Source: Falsiroseomonas sp041690465
Lineage (GTDB): Bacteria; Pseudomonadota; Alphaproteobacteria; Acetobacterales; Acetobacteraceae
Reading direction: 5' to 3'
Length of the DNA: 64,000 bases
Assembly (NCBI RefSeq): GCF_041690465.1
Contig: NZ_JAWLHG010000001.1
Location: forward strand, 62,001 to 126,000
A program made the translations under genes and the position numbers. The stretch's first letter is position 1; the number at the start of each line of letters is the position of its first letter. This document shows positions 1-9,201 of the stretch, one piece after another. The notes beneath the pieces were generated by a model. That model had not been told where the DNA came from. It ran no database searches and saw only the letters and a list, made by a program, of their open reading frames with translations.

Positions 1-1338
1 ATAGCCGCGGCGGTTGAGGAACAGCATCGCCTGCTCGCCGCGCGCCAGCGTGTCCTGCACCGCCTCGATCAGCGGCGGTGAGAGGAAGCGGCCGCGCTCC
101 GGCGGGTGTTTCCGAAGATCGATCGCCTCCACCGCCGGCAGGCCGGCGCTGCCGTGGCGCTCGGACAGATGCAGGTGGTCGTAGCGGCCGGTCTCGGCGT
201 TCGTCAGCGTCTCGAGCGAGGGCGTGGCGGAGACCAGCACGATCGCGGCACCCGCCAGCCGCGCGCGCACCACCGCCATGTCGCGGGCGTGGTAGATCAC
301 GCCTTCCTCCTGCTTGAAGGCGGTCTCGTGCTCCTCGTCCACCACGACCAGGCCGAGATCGGGGAAGGGCAGGAACAGCGCGGAGCGCGCGCCGACCACC
401 ACCGGCGCGGCGCCTTCCGCCACCGCGCGCCAGGTCTCCCGCCGCGTGCGCGACGACAGTTCCGAATGCCACAGCGCCGGGTCCACGCCGAAGCGGCGGC
501 GGAAGCGCTCCAGCCATTGCGCGGAGAGCGCGATCTCCGGCAGCAGCACCAGCGCCTGCCGTCCTTGCCGCAGGCATTCGGCGACGGCGTCCAGATAGAC
601 CTCGGTCTTGCCGGAGCCGGTCACGCCGGTCAGCAGCGTCACCCCGAACTCGCGCGTCGCCACCTTGCCACGCAGCGCCTCGGCCGCCGCCGCCTGCTCG
701 GGCCCAAGCACCGGGCCGGGATGCTCCGGGTCGGGCAGCGGGAAGGCGGCACCCTTGGGCAGCAGCGCCGGCACCAGAAGCCCTGCATCGGCCAGCCCGC
801 GCACCACCCCGGGGGAGACGCCGGCGGCCTCCGCCAGGGCGGTGGCGGAACGGACCTCGCCCGGCCCCAGCTGGTCGAGCACCCGCTGCCGGGCGGAGGT
901 CAGCTTCACATCTTCGCGGATCGCGCCCGGCGCCAGCTGCCAGCCGGCCTTGGCGGTGGGGGGTTCCAGCGCGGAGGGGGCGCTCATCGCCATGCGCAGC
1001 ACCATCCCCGGCGGGCTCAGCGTGTAGGACGCCACCCACTCGACGAAGCGGCGCAGGCTCTCGGTCATCGGCGGTGCGTCCAGCACGGCCTGCACGTTCT
1101 TGAGCTTGTGCGCCGGCAGTTGCGGGTCCGGCGTGCCGTCCCAAACCACGCCGACCGTCTCACGCCCGCCGAGCGGCACGACCACGAAGCTGCCGGGCGG
1201 TGCATCCAACCCGGCCGGCAGCGCGTAGTCATAGGTGCCGGCGGCCAGCGGCAGCGGCAGCATCACAGGCAGCCGTGGCACGGAAGCCACGCCGGTGTGT
1301 CGTATCGGGCTCGGTGACTTCCGCCTCTGCTCACGCAT
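1..1338 (-). CDS. priA: Primosomal protein N' (PriA), replication restart helicase, C-terminus cut by window edge
   Basis: PriA is the 3'-to-5' superfamily 2 helicase that recognises abandoned forks and reloads the replisome. The reverse strand from the ATG at 1338 reads a PriA N-terminal fold (VMLPLPLAAGTYDYALPAG). A Walker A motif (TGVTGSGKTEVYLD) lies near 590-631, a DEEH box near 330-350, and the stretch RGEQAMLFLNRRGY, which precedes the zinc cysteines in this family, sits at the window edge. The zinc-binding and final helicase parts lie outside the window. It diverges from the transaldolase gene across 72 bases. A GTG about 16 codons downstream is an alternative start. Family assignment is secure. 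Confidence 0.95.
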   Translation of the reverse strand, partial: MREQRRKSPSPIRHTGVASVPRLPVMLPLPLAAGTYDYALPAGLDAPPGSFVVVPLGGRETVGVVWDGTPDPQLPAHKLKNVQAVLDAPPMTESLRRFVEWVASYTLSPPGMVLRMAMSAPSALEPPTAKAGWQLAPGAIREDVKLTSARQRVLDQLGPGEVRSATALAEAAGVSPGVVRGLADAGLLVPALLPKGAAFPLPDPEHPGPVLGPEQAAAAEALRGKVATREFGVTLLTGVTGSGKTEVYLDAVAECLRQGRQALVLLPEIALSAQWLERFRRRFGVDPALWHSELSSRTRRETWRAVAEGAAPVVVGARSALFLPFPDLGLVVVDEEHETAFKQEEGVIYHARDMAVVRARLAGAAIVLVSATPSLETLTNAETGRYDHLHLSERHGSAGLPAVEAIDLRKHPPERGRFLSPPLIEAVQDTLARGEQAMLFLNRRGY

Positions 1339-1410
1339 CCTGTATGCTCATTTCAATCACTTGGAGAACGACGTCCTTAGCCGGGCGCGCACCTTGAGAT
1401 AGGATATAGG

Positions 1411-2063
<653 letters not shown>

Positions 2064-2067
<4 letters not shown>

Positions 2068-2759
2068 AGAACGCGGCCGCAAAGATCCTCGACCCGGTGG
2101 CCGAGGAGGTTGCGGCCTTCCTCGTTGCGAACCCGGATTTCCTCGCCCACCGCCCGGAGCTCTACCGGGCGCTAACCCCGCCGCGCCGCGTGCATGGCGA
2201 GAACCTGGCCGACCACATGGCCGCCATGGTCGCCGCCGAGCGCGCCAGGCTGCGCGCGCTGGAGGCGGAGATGCAGGCCGCGCTGGTGGATGGCCGCGCC
2301 GGCGCCGGGCTGGCGCTGCGCGTCCGGCTGGCGGTCCTCGCGCTGATGCGGGCGCGCGACGTGCCCGACACGGTCGGGCAGGAATGGCCGCCGCTGCTGC
2401 GGGTGGACACCTGCTCGCTGCTGGCCGAGCCGCGTCCCGGCCCGGTCTACCTGCACAGCCGCGGCGACACCGCGCTGCCGCGCCAGGGCGTGCGGCGCCT
2501 GCCGGAAGGCGCGGTGGCGCGCCTGCTCGGCCCCGGCCGCGACGCCCGGGTGCGCACCGAGGTCACCGACGCCGAGTTGCTGCACGCCGAGGCCTCGGCC
2601 CTGGTGGTGCGCGACGCGCTGGTGCGCGTGCCGCTGTGGTGCGGCACGCCCTGCCTGCTGGCGCTGGGTGCGCGCGAGGGCGCGGCGCTGCCGACGAGGC
2701 AATCGGTGCAGACGCTGGCCTTCCTCGGCCGCGCCCTGGCCGCTGCCCTCGCCCGCTGA
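2064..2759 (+). CDS. DUF484 family protein
   Basis: A 231-residue protein of the DUF484 family, which has a GAF-like fold and no settled biochemical role. The N-terminus (VAAFLVANPDFLAHRPELY) is the family hallmark, followed by a helical stretch around residues 50-80 and a GAF-like remainder. The GTG start overlaps the transaldolase stop by 4 bases (GTGA), and its own stop shares one base with the xerC ATG. The order DUF484-xerC is conserved across proteobacteria and suggests a link with chromosome-dimer resolution, but that is inference from neighbourhood. Confidence 0.88.
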
Positions 2760-3691
2760 TGGACGGGGCCGCGGCCCTCGCCCGCTGGCTCGACACGCTG
2801 GCCCATGAAAGGCGGGCCAGCGCCAACACGCTGGAAGCCTACCGCGCCGACCTGACGCTGTTCCTGGGGTTCCTCGGCCGGCACCTCGGGGAGGCGCCGG
2901 ACCTCGCCGCGCTCGCCGCGCTCCGCCCCACCGACATCCGCGCCTTCCTCGCCGACCGCGCGCGGGAGGGTGACGGCAATGCCACCCGCGCCCGCCGCCT
3001 GGCCGCGTTGCGCGGCTTCCTGCGGCACCTGGCGCGCCGGCACGGCACCGGCACGGCGGCGATCGCCGGGATGCGCGGGCCGCGCGCCAAGGCGCCGGTG
3101 CCGCGCGCGCTCTCGCCCGAGGCGGCGAAGGAGGCCGCTTCCGGCATCGGCGCCGTGCACGACCCGGCGCGGGCGATGCACCCGGCCATGCAGGCGGCGC
3201 GCGACGTGGCGCTGTTCACCCTGCTCTATGGCTGCGGCCTGCGGATCGCCGAGGCGCTGGCCCTCGATGTGCGGCAGGCCCCCCTGCCCGGCGCGGATGC
3301 CGCGCTCCGCGTCCTCGGCAAGGGCGCCAAGGAGCGGCTGGTGCCGGTGCTGCCCGCGGTGCGACAGGCGATGGCCGCATGGCTGGCGCAGCACCCGGAT
3401 CCACGCCCGGACCAGCCGCTCTTCGTCGGCGCGCGGGGCGCGCGACTCGATCCGGCGGTGGCGCAGCGGACCCTGCGAACCTGGCGGCGGCTCGCCGGGC
3501 TGCCCGAGCACGCCACGCCGCATGCGCTGCGGCATTCCTTCGCCACCCACCTGCTCGGCGGCGGGGCGGATCTGCGGGCAATCCAGGAATTGCTTGGCCA
3601 TGCAAGCCTTTCCACCACCCAGCGATACACCAGGGTGGATGCGGCCGGGCTGCTGGAAACCTGGCGGCGCGCCCATCCGCGTGCCGATTAG
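2759..3691 (+). CDS. xerC: Tyrosine recombinase XerC
   Basis: This 310-residue tyrosine recombinase acts with XerD at dif to resolve chromosome dimers at division. A SAM-like core-binding domain (about residues 5-90) precedes the catalytic domain. Catalytic residues are visible: R162 (GCGLRIAEAL), K188 (LGKGAKERLVP), H255 and R258 (HALRHSFATHLL), H281 (LLGHASLSTTQRYT) and nucleophile Y290. The ATG at 2759 shares its A with the preceding stop, which fixes the start even though the frame is open further upstream. XerC rather than XerD is chosen from the DUF484 linkage; an integrase from a mobile element is unlikely because no att-like repeats or phage genes are nearby. Confidence 0.93.
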   Translation: MDGAAALARWLDTLAHERRASANTLEAYRADLTLFLGFLGRHLGEAPDLAALAALRPTDIRAFLADRAREGDGNATRARRLAALRGFLRHLARRHGTGTAAIAGMRGPRAKAPVPRALSPEAAKEAASGIGAVHDPARAMHPAMQAARDVALFTLLYGCGLRIAEALALDVRQAPLPGADAALRVLGKGAKERLVPVLPAVRQAMAAWLAQHPDPRPDQPLFVGARGARLDPAVAQRTLRTWRRLAGLPEHATPHALRHSFATHLLGGGADLRAIQELLGHASLSTTQRYTRVDAAGLLETWRRAHPRAD

Positions 3692-3861
3692 GCCACGTCA
3701 CGCACAGATTCCTGCGGTGGGACGGGCTTTTCCGCGTTTCTGACTGTTGCCCGGAACGCTCATGCTGTTCCATACCGCGCGGCGGTGCGAATCGGGCTTC
3801 GGTCCGGTGACCGGCCCTCGACCTTCCCTGTCCGTGCGCGAAACCAGCGAGAGGAACGCAG

Positions 3862-4209
3862 ATGGCAAAGCAGGCTCCCCCCAAGAGCGCTCCGAAGGCC
3901 GCGGCCGGCAAGGCCGCCGCCAAGGCCGGCCCGTCCACCGTGACGGTCAAGCAGATCGCCGCCGAGCTGGCGGAGAAGCACGACATGCCGAAGCGGCAGG
4001 TCGAGGCGCTGATGAACGACCTCGGCGAGGCGTTCACCACGCATCTCAAGAAGGGCGACAAGATCCGCTATTCCGGGATCGGCGTGCTCGAGGTGCGCTC
4101 CCGCGCCGCGCGGACCGGCCGCAACCCCGCGACCGGCGCCGAGATCCAGATCCCGGCCTCCAAGAAGATCGCCTTCCGCCCCGCCAAGGAGCTGAAGGAA
4201 GCCATCTGA
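3862..4209 (+). CDS. HU family DNA-binding protein
   Basis: A 115-residue HU/IHF-type histone-like protein that bends and compacts DNA as a dimer. The HU core begins around residue 26 (TVTVKQIAAELAEKH) and ends with IAFRPAKELKEAI; the arm region holds GRNPATGAEIQIPASKK. It carries an unusual N-terminal tail of roughly 24 residues rich in Ala, Lys and Pro (AKQAPPKSAPKAAAGKAAAK), absent from standard 90-residue HU, which may add non-specific DNA contacts. A GAGAGGA ribosome-binding site lies about 8 bases before the ATG. It is monocistronic and ends facing cbpM, with a hairpin between them. Confidence 0.9.
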   Translation: MAKQAPPKSAPKAAAGKAAAKAGPSTVTVKQIAAELAEKHDMPKRQVEALMNDLGEAFTTHLKKGDKIRYSGIGVLEVRSRAARTGRNPATGAEIQIPASKKIAFRPAKELKEAI

Positions 4210-4226
4210 GGCTTCGCCACCCGGAA

Positions 4227-4252
4227 CCCTCCCTCGCGGTCGCGGGGGAGGG
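4227..4252. terminator. Candidate hairpin between convergent HU and cbpM genes
   Basis: CCCTCCCTCGCG (4227-4238) pairs with CGCGGGGGAGGG (4241-4252), giving an 11-12 bp GC-rich stem with one wobble and a tiny loop. It lies between two convergent genes, where a two-way terminator is expected. No U-run follows on either side, so function as an intrinsic terminator is uncertain. Confidence 0.4.
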
Positions 4253-4283
4253 TCGGGGTGGGGTGGTGGCCGGCGGAGCGCGC

Positions 4284-4592
4284 TCAGCCCCGCCCGGTTC
4301 CCCGCCGCAGCACCTCCAGCGCCTCGCGGCGCGCCGGCTCCGGCAGGGCGCCCGCCAGCTCGCGCAACGCCGCGCGCAGGCCGTGCAGCTGGTCCAGCAG
4401 GTCCAGCGCCACCTCCACGCCCGCGTCGTTGACGCCCATCTCCTCGCGCAGGTCGCGGATCAGGCAGGCGCGGGCGAGGTCGAGCTCCGAGAGCTCGCCT
4501 TCGCCGCGAAAGATCCAGCCCTCCTCGATCCAGGCCTCAACCTCGCCGGCGTCCAGCCGGGCGCGGAGCAGCATCTCGCGTGACGCGGCCAT
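4284..4592 (-). CDS. cbpM: Chaperone modulatory protein CbpM
   Basis: A 102-residue protein of the CbpM/MerR-like family, which binds the J-domain of CbpA and restrains its co-chaperone and DNA-binding activity. The N-terminal part (EVEAWIEEGWIFRGEGELSE) resembles the MerR-type helix-turn-helix seen in CbpM, followed by a helical segment containing DLREEMGVNDAGVEVALDLL. The ATG (4592) immediately abuts the cbpA stop (4593), so the two are translated as a pair. Family assignment rests on both sequence and the pairing with a CbpA-type J-protein. Confidence 0.88.
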   Translation of the reverse strand: MAASREMLLRARLDAGEVEAWIEEGWIFRGEGELSELDLARACLIRDLREEMGVNDAGVEVALDLLDQLHGLRAALRELAGALPEPARREALEVLRRGTGRG

Positions 4593-5534
4593 TCACGCCT
4601 CCATCCCGGCTCGCGGGTCCTGGTCCTTGCCCGCCTGCCAGCGTTGCGCGAAGGCCTCCAGTTCCGGATCGGGCTTGTCGGGCAACACGATCCTGAGCGT
4701 GACATAGGCGTCGCCGCGGGTGCCGTCCGCCCGCGGCACGCCGCGGCCGCGCAGGCGCAGCACCGTGCCGGTGTTCGACCCCTTCGGCACGTTCACCATC
4801 ACCGCGCCGGCCGGCGTCGGCACGCGGATGCGGCCGCCGAGCACCGCTTCCGGCAACGTCACCGGCAGGTCGAGCAGGATGTCGTCGCCGCGGCGGGTGT
4901 AGTGGCGATGCTCGCCGACCTGCACCTCCACCAGCAGGTCGCCTGACGCCCCGCCGCCGAGCCCGGCACCGCCCTTCCCGCGCAGCCGCAGCACCTGCCC
5001 GTCCCGCGTGCCGGGCGGGACGGTGACGTCGATGGTGCCGCCATCGGGCAGGGTCACGCGCTTCGTCGCGCCGTTCACGGCTTCCAGGAAATCGAGCACG
5101 AGGCGGCCATGCAGGTCGGCGCCGCGCATGCGGATCGTGCTGCTGCCGCGCCCGCGCCCGCGGCCGCCGCCGCGCCGGCCGAACAGCTCGGCCAGGATCT
5201 CGTCGGCATCCGCCATGTCGGCGAAGCCGGCGCCGGAGGCGTAGCCCTGCGGCCCGGCCTCGGCGAAGTCGCGGTAGTAGCGATCATAGTGCGGCTGCTG
5301 CGGACGTTCCTGCCCGGAGGCGTCGATCTCGCCGCGGTCGAAACGGGCGCGCTTCTCCGGGTCGCCGAGCAGGTCGTTGGCGGCGGAGACGCGCTTGAAC
5401 TTCTCCTCCGCGGCCTTGTCGCCGGGGTTGAGGTCAGGGTGCAGCTTGCGGGCGAGCTTACGGTAGGCGCGCCGGATCTCCTCCTGCGTCGCGTCCTTCT
5501 TCACGCCCAGCGTGGCGTAGGGGTCGTCGCTCAT
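4593..5534 (-). CDS. cbpA: DnaJ-class co-chaperone CbpA (curved DNA-binding protein)
   Basis: A 313-residue J-protein lacking the zinc-finger domain of DnaJ, as in CbpA. The J-domain spans about residues 4-70 with the HPD motif in RKLHPDLNPGD. A Gly/Arg-rich linker (FGRRGGGRGRGRG, near 125-137) follows, then two C-terminal substrate-binding beta domains (ADLHGRLVLDFLEAVNGA onward). The reading frame stays open upstream into the methyltransferase gene, but the MSDDPYATLG start at 5534 is the family N-terminus and the upstream residues match no J-protein. It is co-transcribed with cbpM. Confidence 0.93.
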   Translation of the reverse strand: MSDDPYATLGVKKDATQEEIRRAYRKLARKLHPDLNPGDKAAEEKFKRVSAANDLLGDPEKRARFDRGEIDASGQERPQQPHYDRYYRDFAEAGPQGYASGAGFADMADADEILAELFGRRGGGRGRGRGSSTIRMRGADLHGRLVLDFLEAVNGATKRVTLPDGGTIDVTVPPGTRDGQVLRLRGKGGAGLGGGASGDLLVEVQVGEHRHYTRRGDDILLDLPVTLPEAVLGGRIRVPTPAGAVMVNVPKGSNTGTVLRLRGRGVPRADGTRGDAYVTLRIVLPDKPDPELEAFAQRWQAGKDQDPRAGMEA

Positions 5535-5635
5535 CTCCACATCCTCGCAGGGAGCAACATGGAAGGGTCCGGGCCCTGTCCAGGCGCCCGGTGTTCTGTT
5601 CGGGATGTGGGCGGCGCGCGAAGCGCGAACAAGTG

Positions 5636-6883
5636 CTACCCGGCCGGTGCCGCCAGCAGCAGGCGGTTCAGCGGTTCCATCGCACGGATGAGCGCCACGC
5701 GGTCGCGCGCCGCCTGCTCGGGCGCGGCGCCGGCGGCGACGACATCGGCGGTGATCTCGCCCCAGCTCCGCCTTCCGTCCACGCGGGCGAGGAAGGCGCC
5801 GGCCAAGCGCGGCAGCGGCACCGCGCAGCGCAGCCCGTCCCAGGTGACCGGCAGCACGCCATCGGCACGCAGCCCCTTGGCGAGCGTCGGCCCGTCCAGC
5901 TCCCGCAGCACCGGCACCGATGCATCGTCCTCCCAGGGCGGCGCGATCACGCGGTCTTCCGCGCGCACGCAATAGGCGATGTGGATGCCCATGTTGCCGC
6001 AGATCGCCTCGGCCAGCGCCGCGCGCTGGATGGGATCGAGCCGCGCGGTGCGGGCGCGCAGCTTCGGGTCCGCCAGCCAGGTGTCGGGGTCGTAGCGCAG
6101 CGGCTCCACCAGGGTGGCGATGCGCAAGCCAGCGCCGGCGACCAGCGCGGCCAGCTGCGGCACGGTGAAGGCGATGTCGCGGGGGTTCAGCAGCAGGTCG
6201 TAGAGGCCGGCATCGCCGCCCTTCAGATGGTCGGTGATCCAGGAGTTGCGGCGCAGCCAGGCGGTCTCCGGCGCCTGCTTCCACAGCCGCTTCGCCACCT
6301 CCACCCGCTCGGGCGGCGCTTCCTCCGGCGGAGTGAGCAGGCGCAGCGCGTCCTGCAGCATGTAGACGCCGGTGCGGCCATGCGGCGCATAGACCATCAG
6401 CCCGATCCCGCCCCCCGGCGCCAGCACCGAGACCAGCGCGGCCAGCCCCGCGGCCGGGTCCGGCAGGTGGTGCAGCACGCCGCAGCAATCGATGTAGTCG
6501 AAGGGGCCGAGGCCCGAACCCGGCAGCTCCAGGATCGAGCCGTCCTGGAAGGCGATATTCTCCAGCTTCCGCGCCGCCGCCCGCGCCGTGGCGACCTTCC
6601 GCGCCTGCGCCGAGCGGTCGAGCCAGGTCACCCGGCCGGGGCGGCCGAGCCAGGCCATCTGCTGCGCCAGCATGATCGTGCCGTCGCCCGAGCCGCCGCC
6701 GGCCATCAGCGCTTTCAGCGGCCGGCTCGCGGGGCGGCGCGCGCCGAAGATCCAGTGATCCACCTCCCGCAGGTGGGAGGGGCTGCCGACGACGAGCCTG
6801 CGCGCCTCCTCCCGCGGGTCCCGGGCGGGGTAGGGGTAGGCCTCGTACTGGGCGGCGAGCTGCCGGTCGGCGGAGTCGGTCAT
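5636..6883 (-). CDS. Class I SAM-dependent methyltransferase
   Basis: A 415-residue protein. The N-terminal part is a Rossmann methyltransferase with motif I as LMAGGGSGDGT (about residues 59-69), an acidic ribose-binding position in VTWLDRS, motif II FDYIDCCGVLHHLPDP, and motif III GGGIGLMVYAPHGRTG. A C-terminal extension of roughly 170 residues (TVPQLAALVAGAGLRI onward, ending with a SWGEI-type region) has no function I can name. The YEAYPYPARDPREEA opening is typical of this methyltransferase group. The substrate cannot be told. It lies about 100 bases upstream of cbpA on the same strand. Confidence 0.85.
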   Translation of the reverse strand: MTDSADRQLAAQYEAYPYPARDPREEARRLVVGSPSHLREVDHWIFGARRPASRPLKALMAGGGSGDGTIMLAQQMAWLGRPGRVTWLDRSAQARKVATARAAARKLENIAFQDGSILELPGSGLGPFDYIDCCGVLHHLPDPAAGLAALVSVLAPGGGIGLMVYAPHGRTGVYMLQDALRLLTPPEEAPPERVEVAKRLWKQAPETAWLRRNSWITDHLKGGDAGLYDLLLNPRDIAFTVPQLAALVAGAGLRIATLVEPLRYDPDTWLADPKLRARTARLDPIQRAALAEAICGNMGIHIAYCVRAEDRVIAPPWEDDASVPVLRELDGPTLAKGLRADGVLPVTWDGLRCAVPLPRLAGAFLARVDGRRSWGEITADVVAAGAAPEQAARDRVALIRAMEPLNRLLLAAPAG

Positions 6884-6964
6884 GGCAGGCCTGCATAGGC
6901 GTGCCGCGCGGGTGGCGGAAGCGCGGCGGTTGTCCCGTGCCGGGGCGCGCCGTATCTAGCGCCC

Positions 6965-7483
6965 ATGCCTCGCAACAATTCCCTTGTCGCCGGCCTGGTG
7001 CTGGCTGTCCTGCTCGCGCTTCCGGCGGCCGCCCAGCAGGGGCCGCAGCTTCTCGGCGAGCACGGCGCCTGGACGGCCGCCACGCATCAGGAGGGCGGCC
7101 AGAAGGTCTGCTACGCCTTTGCCCGTGCCGCCCGCAGCCAGGGCGCGCCGGCCAGTCGCGGCGCCGTCACGCTGACCGTCGCGCATCGCCCGAACGGCCG
7201 CGACCAGGTGGCGCTCTCGGCGGGCTATCCGCTGGGGCGCGCGGCGCAATCGGTGCTGGCGGTGGGCGAGCAGGAGTTCCGCTCCTACGGCGTGGTGCGG
7301 ACTAGCGCCTTCTTCGACAGCAGCCGGGAGCTCATCGCCGCTTTCCGCCGCGGGCGGGACGCGGTGGCGCGCACGCCCGCCCCCACCGGCGGCGGGGCCG
7401 TGACCGACACCTTCTCCCTCAGCGGCTTCACCGCCGCCTATGAGGCGATCGGCCGCGCCTGCCCGGCGAGGGCGGCGCGTTGA
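6965..7483 (+). CDS. Invasion-associated locus B (IalB)-like exported protein
   Basis: A 172-residue secreted protein with a clear signal peptide (SLVAGLVLAVLLALPAAA, cleavage probably after AAAQ near residue 23). The mature part resembles the IalB family: WTAATHQEGGQKVCYAF, LTVAHRPNGRDQVALSAGYPL and a late FSLSGFTAAYEAIGRAC block with paired cysteines. IalB proteins are periplasmic or envelope proteins, named from Bartonella, whose general role in alphaproteobacteria is unclear. Its stop overlaps the TTG start of rlmN (TTGA), suggesting translational coupling. No role in invasion should be read into the name here. Confidence 0.82.
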   Translation: MPRNNSLVAGLVLAVLLALPAAAQQGPQLLGEHGAWTAATHQEGGQKVCYAFARAARSQGAPASRGAVTLTVAHRPNGRDQVALSAGYPLGRAAQSVLAVGEQEFRSYGVVRTSAFFDSSRELIAAFRRGRDAVARTPAPTGGGAVTDTFSLSGFTAAYEAIGRACPARAAR

Positions 7484-8655
7484 GCGATCTCACCTCGGCG
7501 GAACGGGACCGCATCCTCGCCAAGGCCGCGATCTTCGCGCCGCCCGCGGCGACGCTGCCCGATGGCCGGCGCGACCTGGTCGGCCTCTCGCGCGAGGAGC
7601 TGGCGGCGGAGATGGTCGCGATCGGCGAGAAGCCCTTCCGCGCCCGCCAGCTCTGGCACTGGATCTACCACCAGGGCGAGACCGACTTCGCGAAGATGCC
7701 GACCATCGCGAAGCCGATGCAGGCGAAACTCGCCGAGCGCTTCGTCGTCGGGCGCCCCGAAGCGGCGACGGTGCAGACCAGCGAGGACACGACCCGCAAG
7801 TTCCTGTTCCGCTTCCGCGACGGGCAGCAGGTGGAGACGGTCTACATCCCCGACCGGCACGAGGATCGCGGCTCGGTCTGCATCTCGACGCAGGTGGGCT
7901 GCACCCTCTCCTGCCGCTTCTGCCATACGGGAACGCAGAAGCTGGTGAGGAACCTCGGTGCCGCGGAGGTCGTCGGCCAGTTCATGGCGGCGCGTGATTC
8001 CTACGGCGAATGGCCGAGCCCGAAGGACGGCACGCCGCGGCTGCTGTCCAACATCGTCGTCATGGGCATGGGCGAGCCGCTCTACAACTACGAGAACACG
8101 GCGAAGGCGCTGCGCATCATCATGGATGGCGAGGGCATCGGCCTCTCGCGCCGGCGCATCACGCTGAGCACCTCGGGCGTGGTGCCGATGATGGACCGCT
8201 GCGGGGAGGAGCTGAACGTCAACCTCGCCGTCTCGCTGCACGCCGTCACCGACGAACTCCGCGACGAGATCGTGCCGCTGAACCGGAAATACCCGATCGC
8301 CGAGCTGCTGGCCGCCTGCCGCCGCTATCCCGGCGCGACCAATGCGCGGCGCATCACCTTCGAATACGTGATGCTGCGCGGTGTGAACGACAGCGAGGCG
8401 GAGGCGCGGGAGCTGGTGCGGCTGATCAAGGGCATCCCCGCCAAGGTGAACCTGATCCCCTTCAATCCCTGGCCCGGCAGCCCATACCTGACCAGCAAGC
8501 CCGAGCAGGTGCGGCGCTTCGCGGAAATCGTGGAGGCGGCCGGCTATTCCAGCCCGATCCGCCGCCCGCGCGGCCGCGACATTCTCGCCGCATGCGGCCA
8601 GCTCAAGACGGACAGCGAGCGCGCGAAGCGCACCCCGAAAGCCGACGCGGCGTGA
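7480..8655 (+). CDS. rlmN: 23S rRNA (adenine-2503-C2)-methyltransferase / tRNA A37 methyltransferase RlmN
   Basis: A 391-residue radical-SAM enzyme that methylates C2 of A2503 in 23S rRNA and A37 in some tRNAs. The iron-sulfur cluster cysteines are C141, C145 and C148 (CTLSCRFCHTG); the methyl-carrying cysteine is C372 in ILAACGQL near the C-terminus. The N-terminal helical domain (FRARQLWHWIYHQGE) and GMGEPLYNYENT are further hallmarks. The TTG start overlaps the stop of the preceding IalB-like gene by 4 bases. The length suits the family, and RlmN is preferred over Cfr because of overall similarity and genomic context. Confidence 0.96.
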   Translation: MSDLTSAERDRILAKAAIFAPPAATLPDGRRDLVGLSREELAAEMVAIGEKPFRARQLWHWIYHQGETDFAKMPTIAKPMQAKLAERFVVGRPEAATVQTSEDTTRKFLFRFRDGQQVETVYIPDRHEDRGSVCISTQVGCTLSCRFCHTGTQKLVRNLGAAEVVGQFMAARDSYGEWPSPKDGTPRLLSNIVVMGMGEPLYNYENTAKALRIIMDGEGIGLSRRRITLSTSGVVPMMDRCGEELNVNLAVSLHAVTDELRDEIVPLNRKYPIAELLAACRRYPGATNARRITFEYVMLRGVNDSEAEARELVRLIKGIPAKVNLIPFNPWPGSPYLTSKPEQVRRFAEIVEAAGYSSPIRRPRGRDILAACGQLKTDSERAKRTPKADAA

Positions 8656-8657
8656 CC

Positions 8658-9197
8658 ATGCCCGTCGTGCTCGCCGTGGCGCGCAGCCCGGTGCACGGCT
8701 TCAGCAAGCCGGTCGAGCCCCGCATCCGCCTGCTCGCCGGCCTCGGCGTGGAGGGCGACGCGCATCTCGGCGCCACGGTGAAGCACCGCTCCCGCGTCAG
8801 GCGCGACCCGACGCAGCCCAACCTGCGCCAGCTCCACCTGGTCCATGCCGAGCTGATCGAGGAACTCGCGGAAGCGGGCTTCCGCGTCGCGCCCGGCGCA
8901 ATGGGCGAGAATGTCGTCACGCGCGGCCTCGACCTGCTGGCGCTGCCGCGCGGCGCCCGGCTGCGCCTCGGCGCCGAGGCCCTCGTCGAGGTCACCGGGC
9001 TGCGCAACCCCTGCCATCAGCTCGACGATTTCCAGCCCGGGCTGATGGCCGCCACGCTCGGCCGCGACGCCGGGGGAAGGCTGATCCGCAAGGCCGGCGT
9101 CATGGCGGTGGTGCTGGCCGGCGGCGAGGTCGCGCCGGGCGATGGCATCGTCATCGAGCTGCCCGCCACGCCGCATGCCCCGCTCGAGCCGGTCTGA
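8658..9197 (+). CDS. MOSC domain-containing protein
   Basis: A 179-residue single-domain MOSC protein (MOCO sulfurase C-terminal fold). These proteins are thought to handle activated sulfur or molybdenum cofactor. The conserved cysteine region is VTGLRNPCHQLDDF, with GVEGDAHLG and GAMGENVVTRGLDL as further family blocks. It starts 2 bases after the rlmN stop at ATG 8658 (ACC ATG CCC), so it is in the same transcript. The specific substrate is unknown. Confidence 0.87.
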   Translation: MPVVLAVARSPVHGFSKPVEPRIRLLAGLGVEGDAHLGATVKHRSRVRRDPTQPNLRQLHLVHAELIEELAEAGFRVAPGAMGENVVTRGLDLLALPRGARLRLGAEALVEVTGLRNPCHQLDDFQPGLMAATLGRDAGGRLIRKAGVMAVVLAGGEVAPGDGIVIELPATPHAPLEPV

Positions 9198-9201
9198 GGG
9201 G

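Noticed and set aside
4593..6896. A single 767-codon frame covering cbpA and part of the methyltransferase region
   Set aside because: Only the last 313 codons encode a J-protein; the rest is a shadow of the methyltransferase, which is encoded in another - strand frame.
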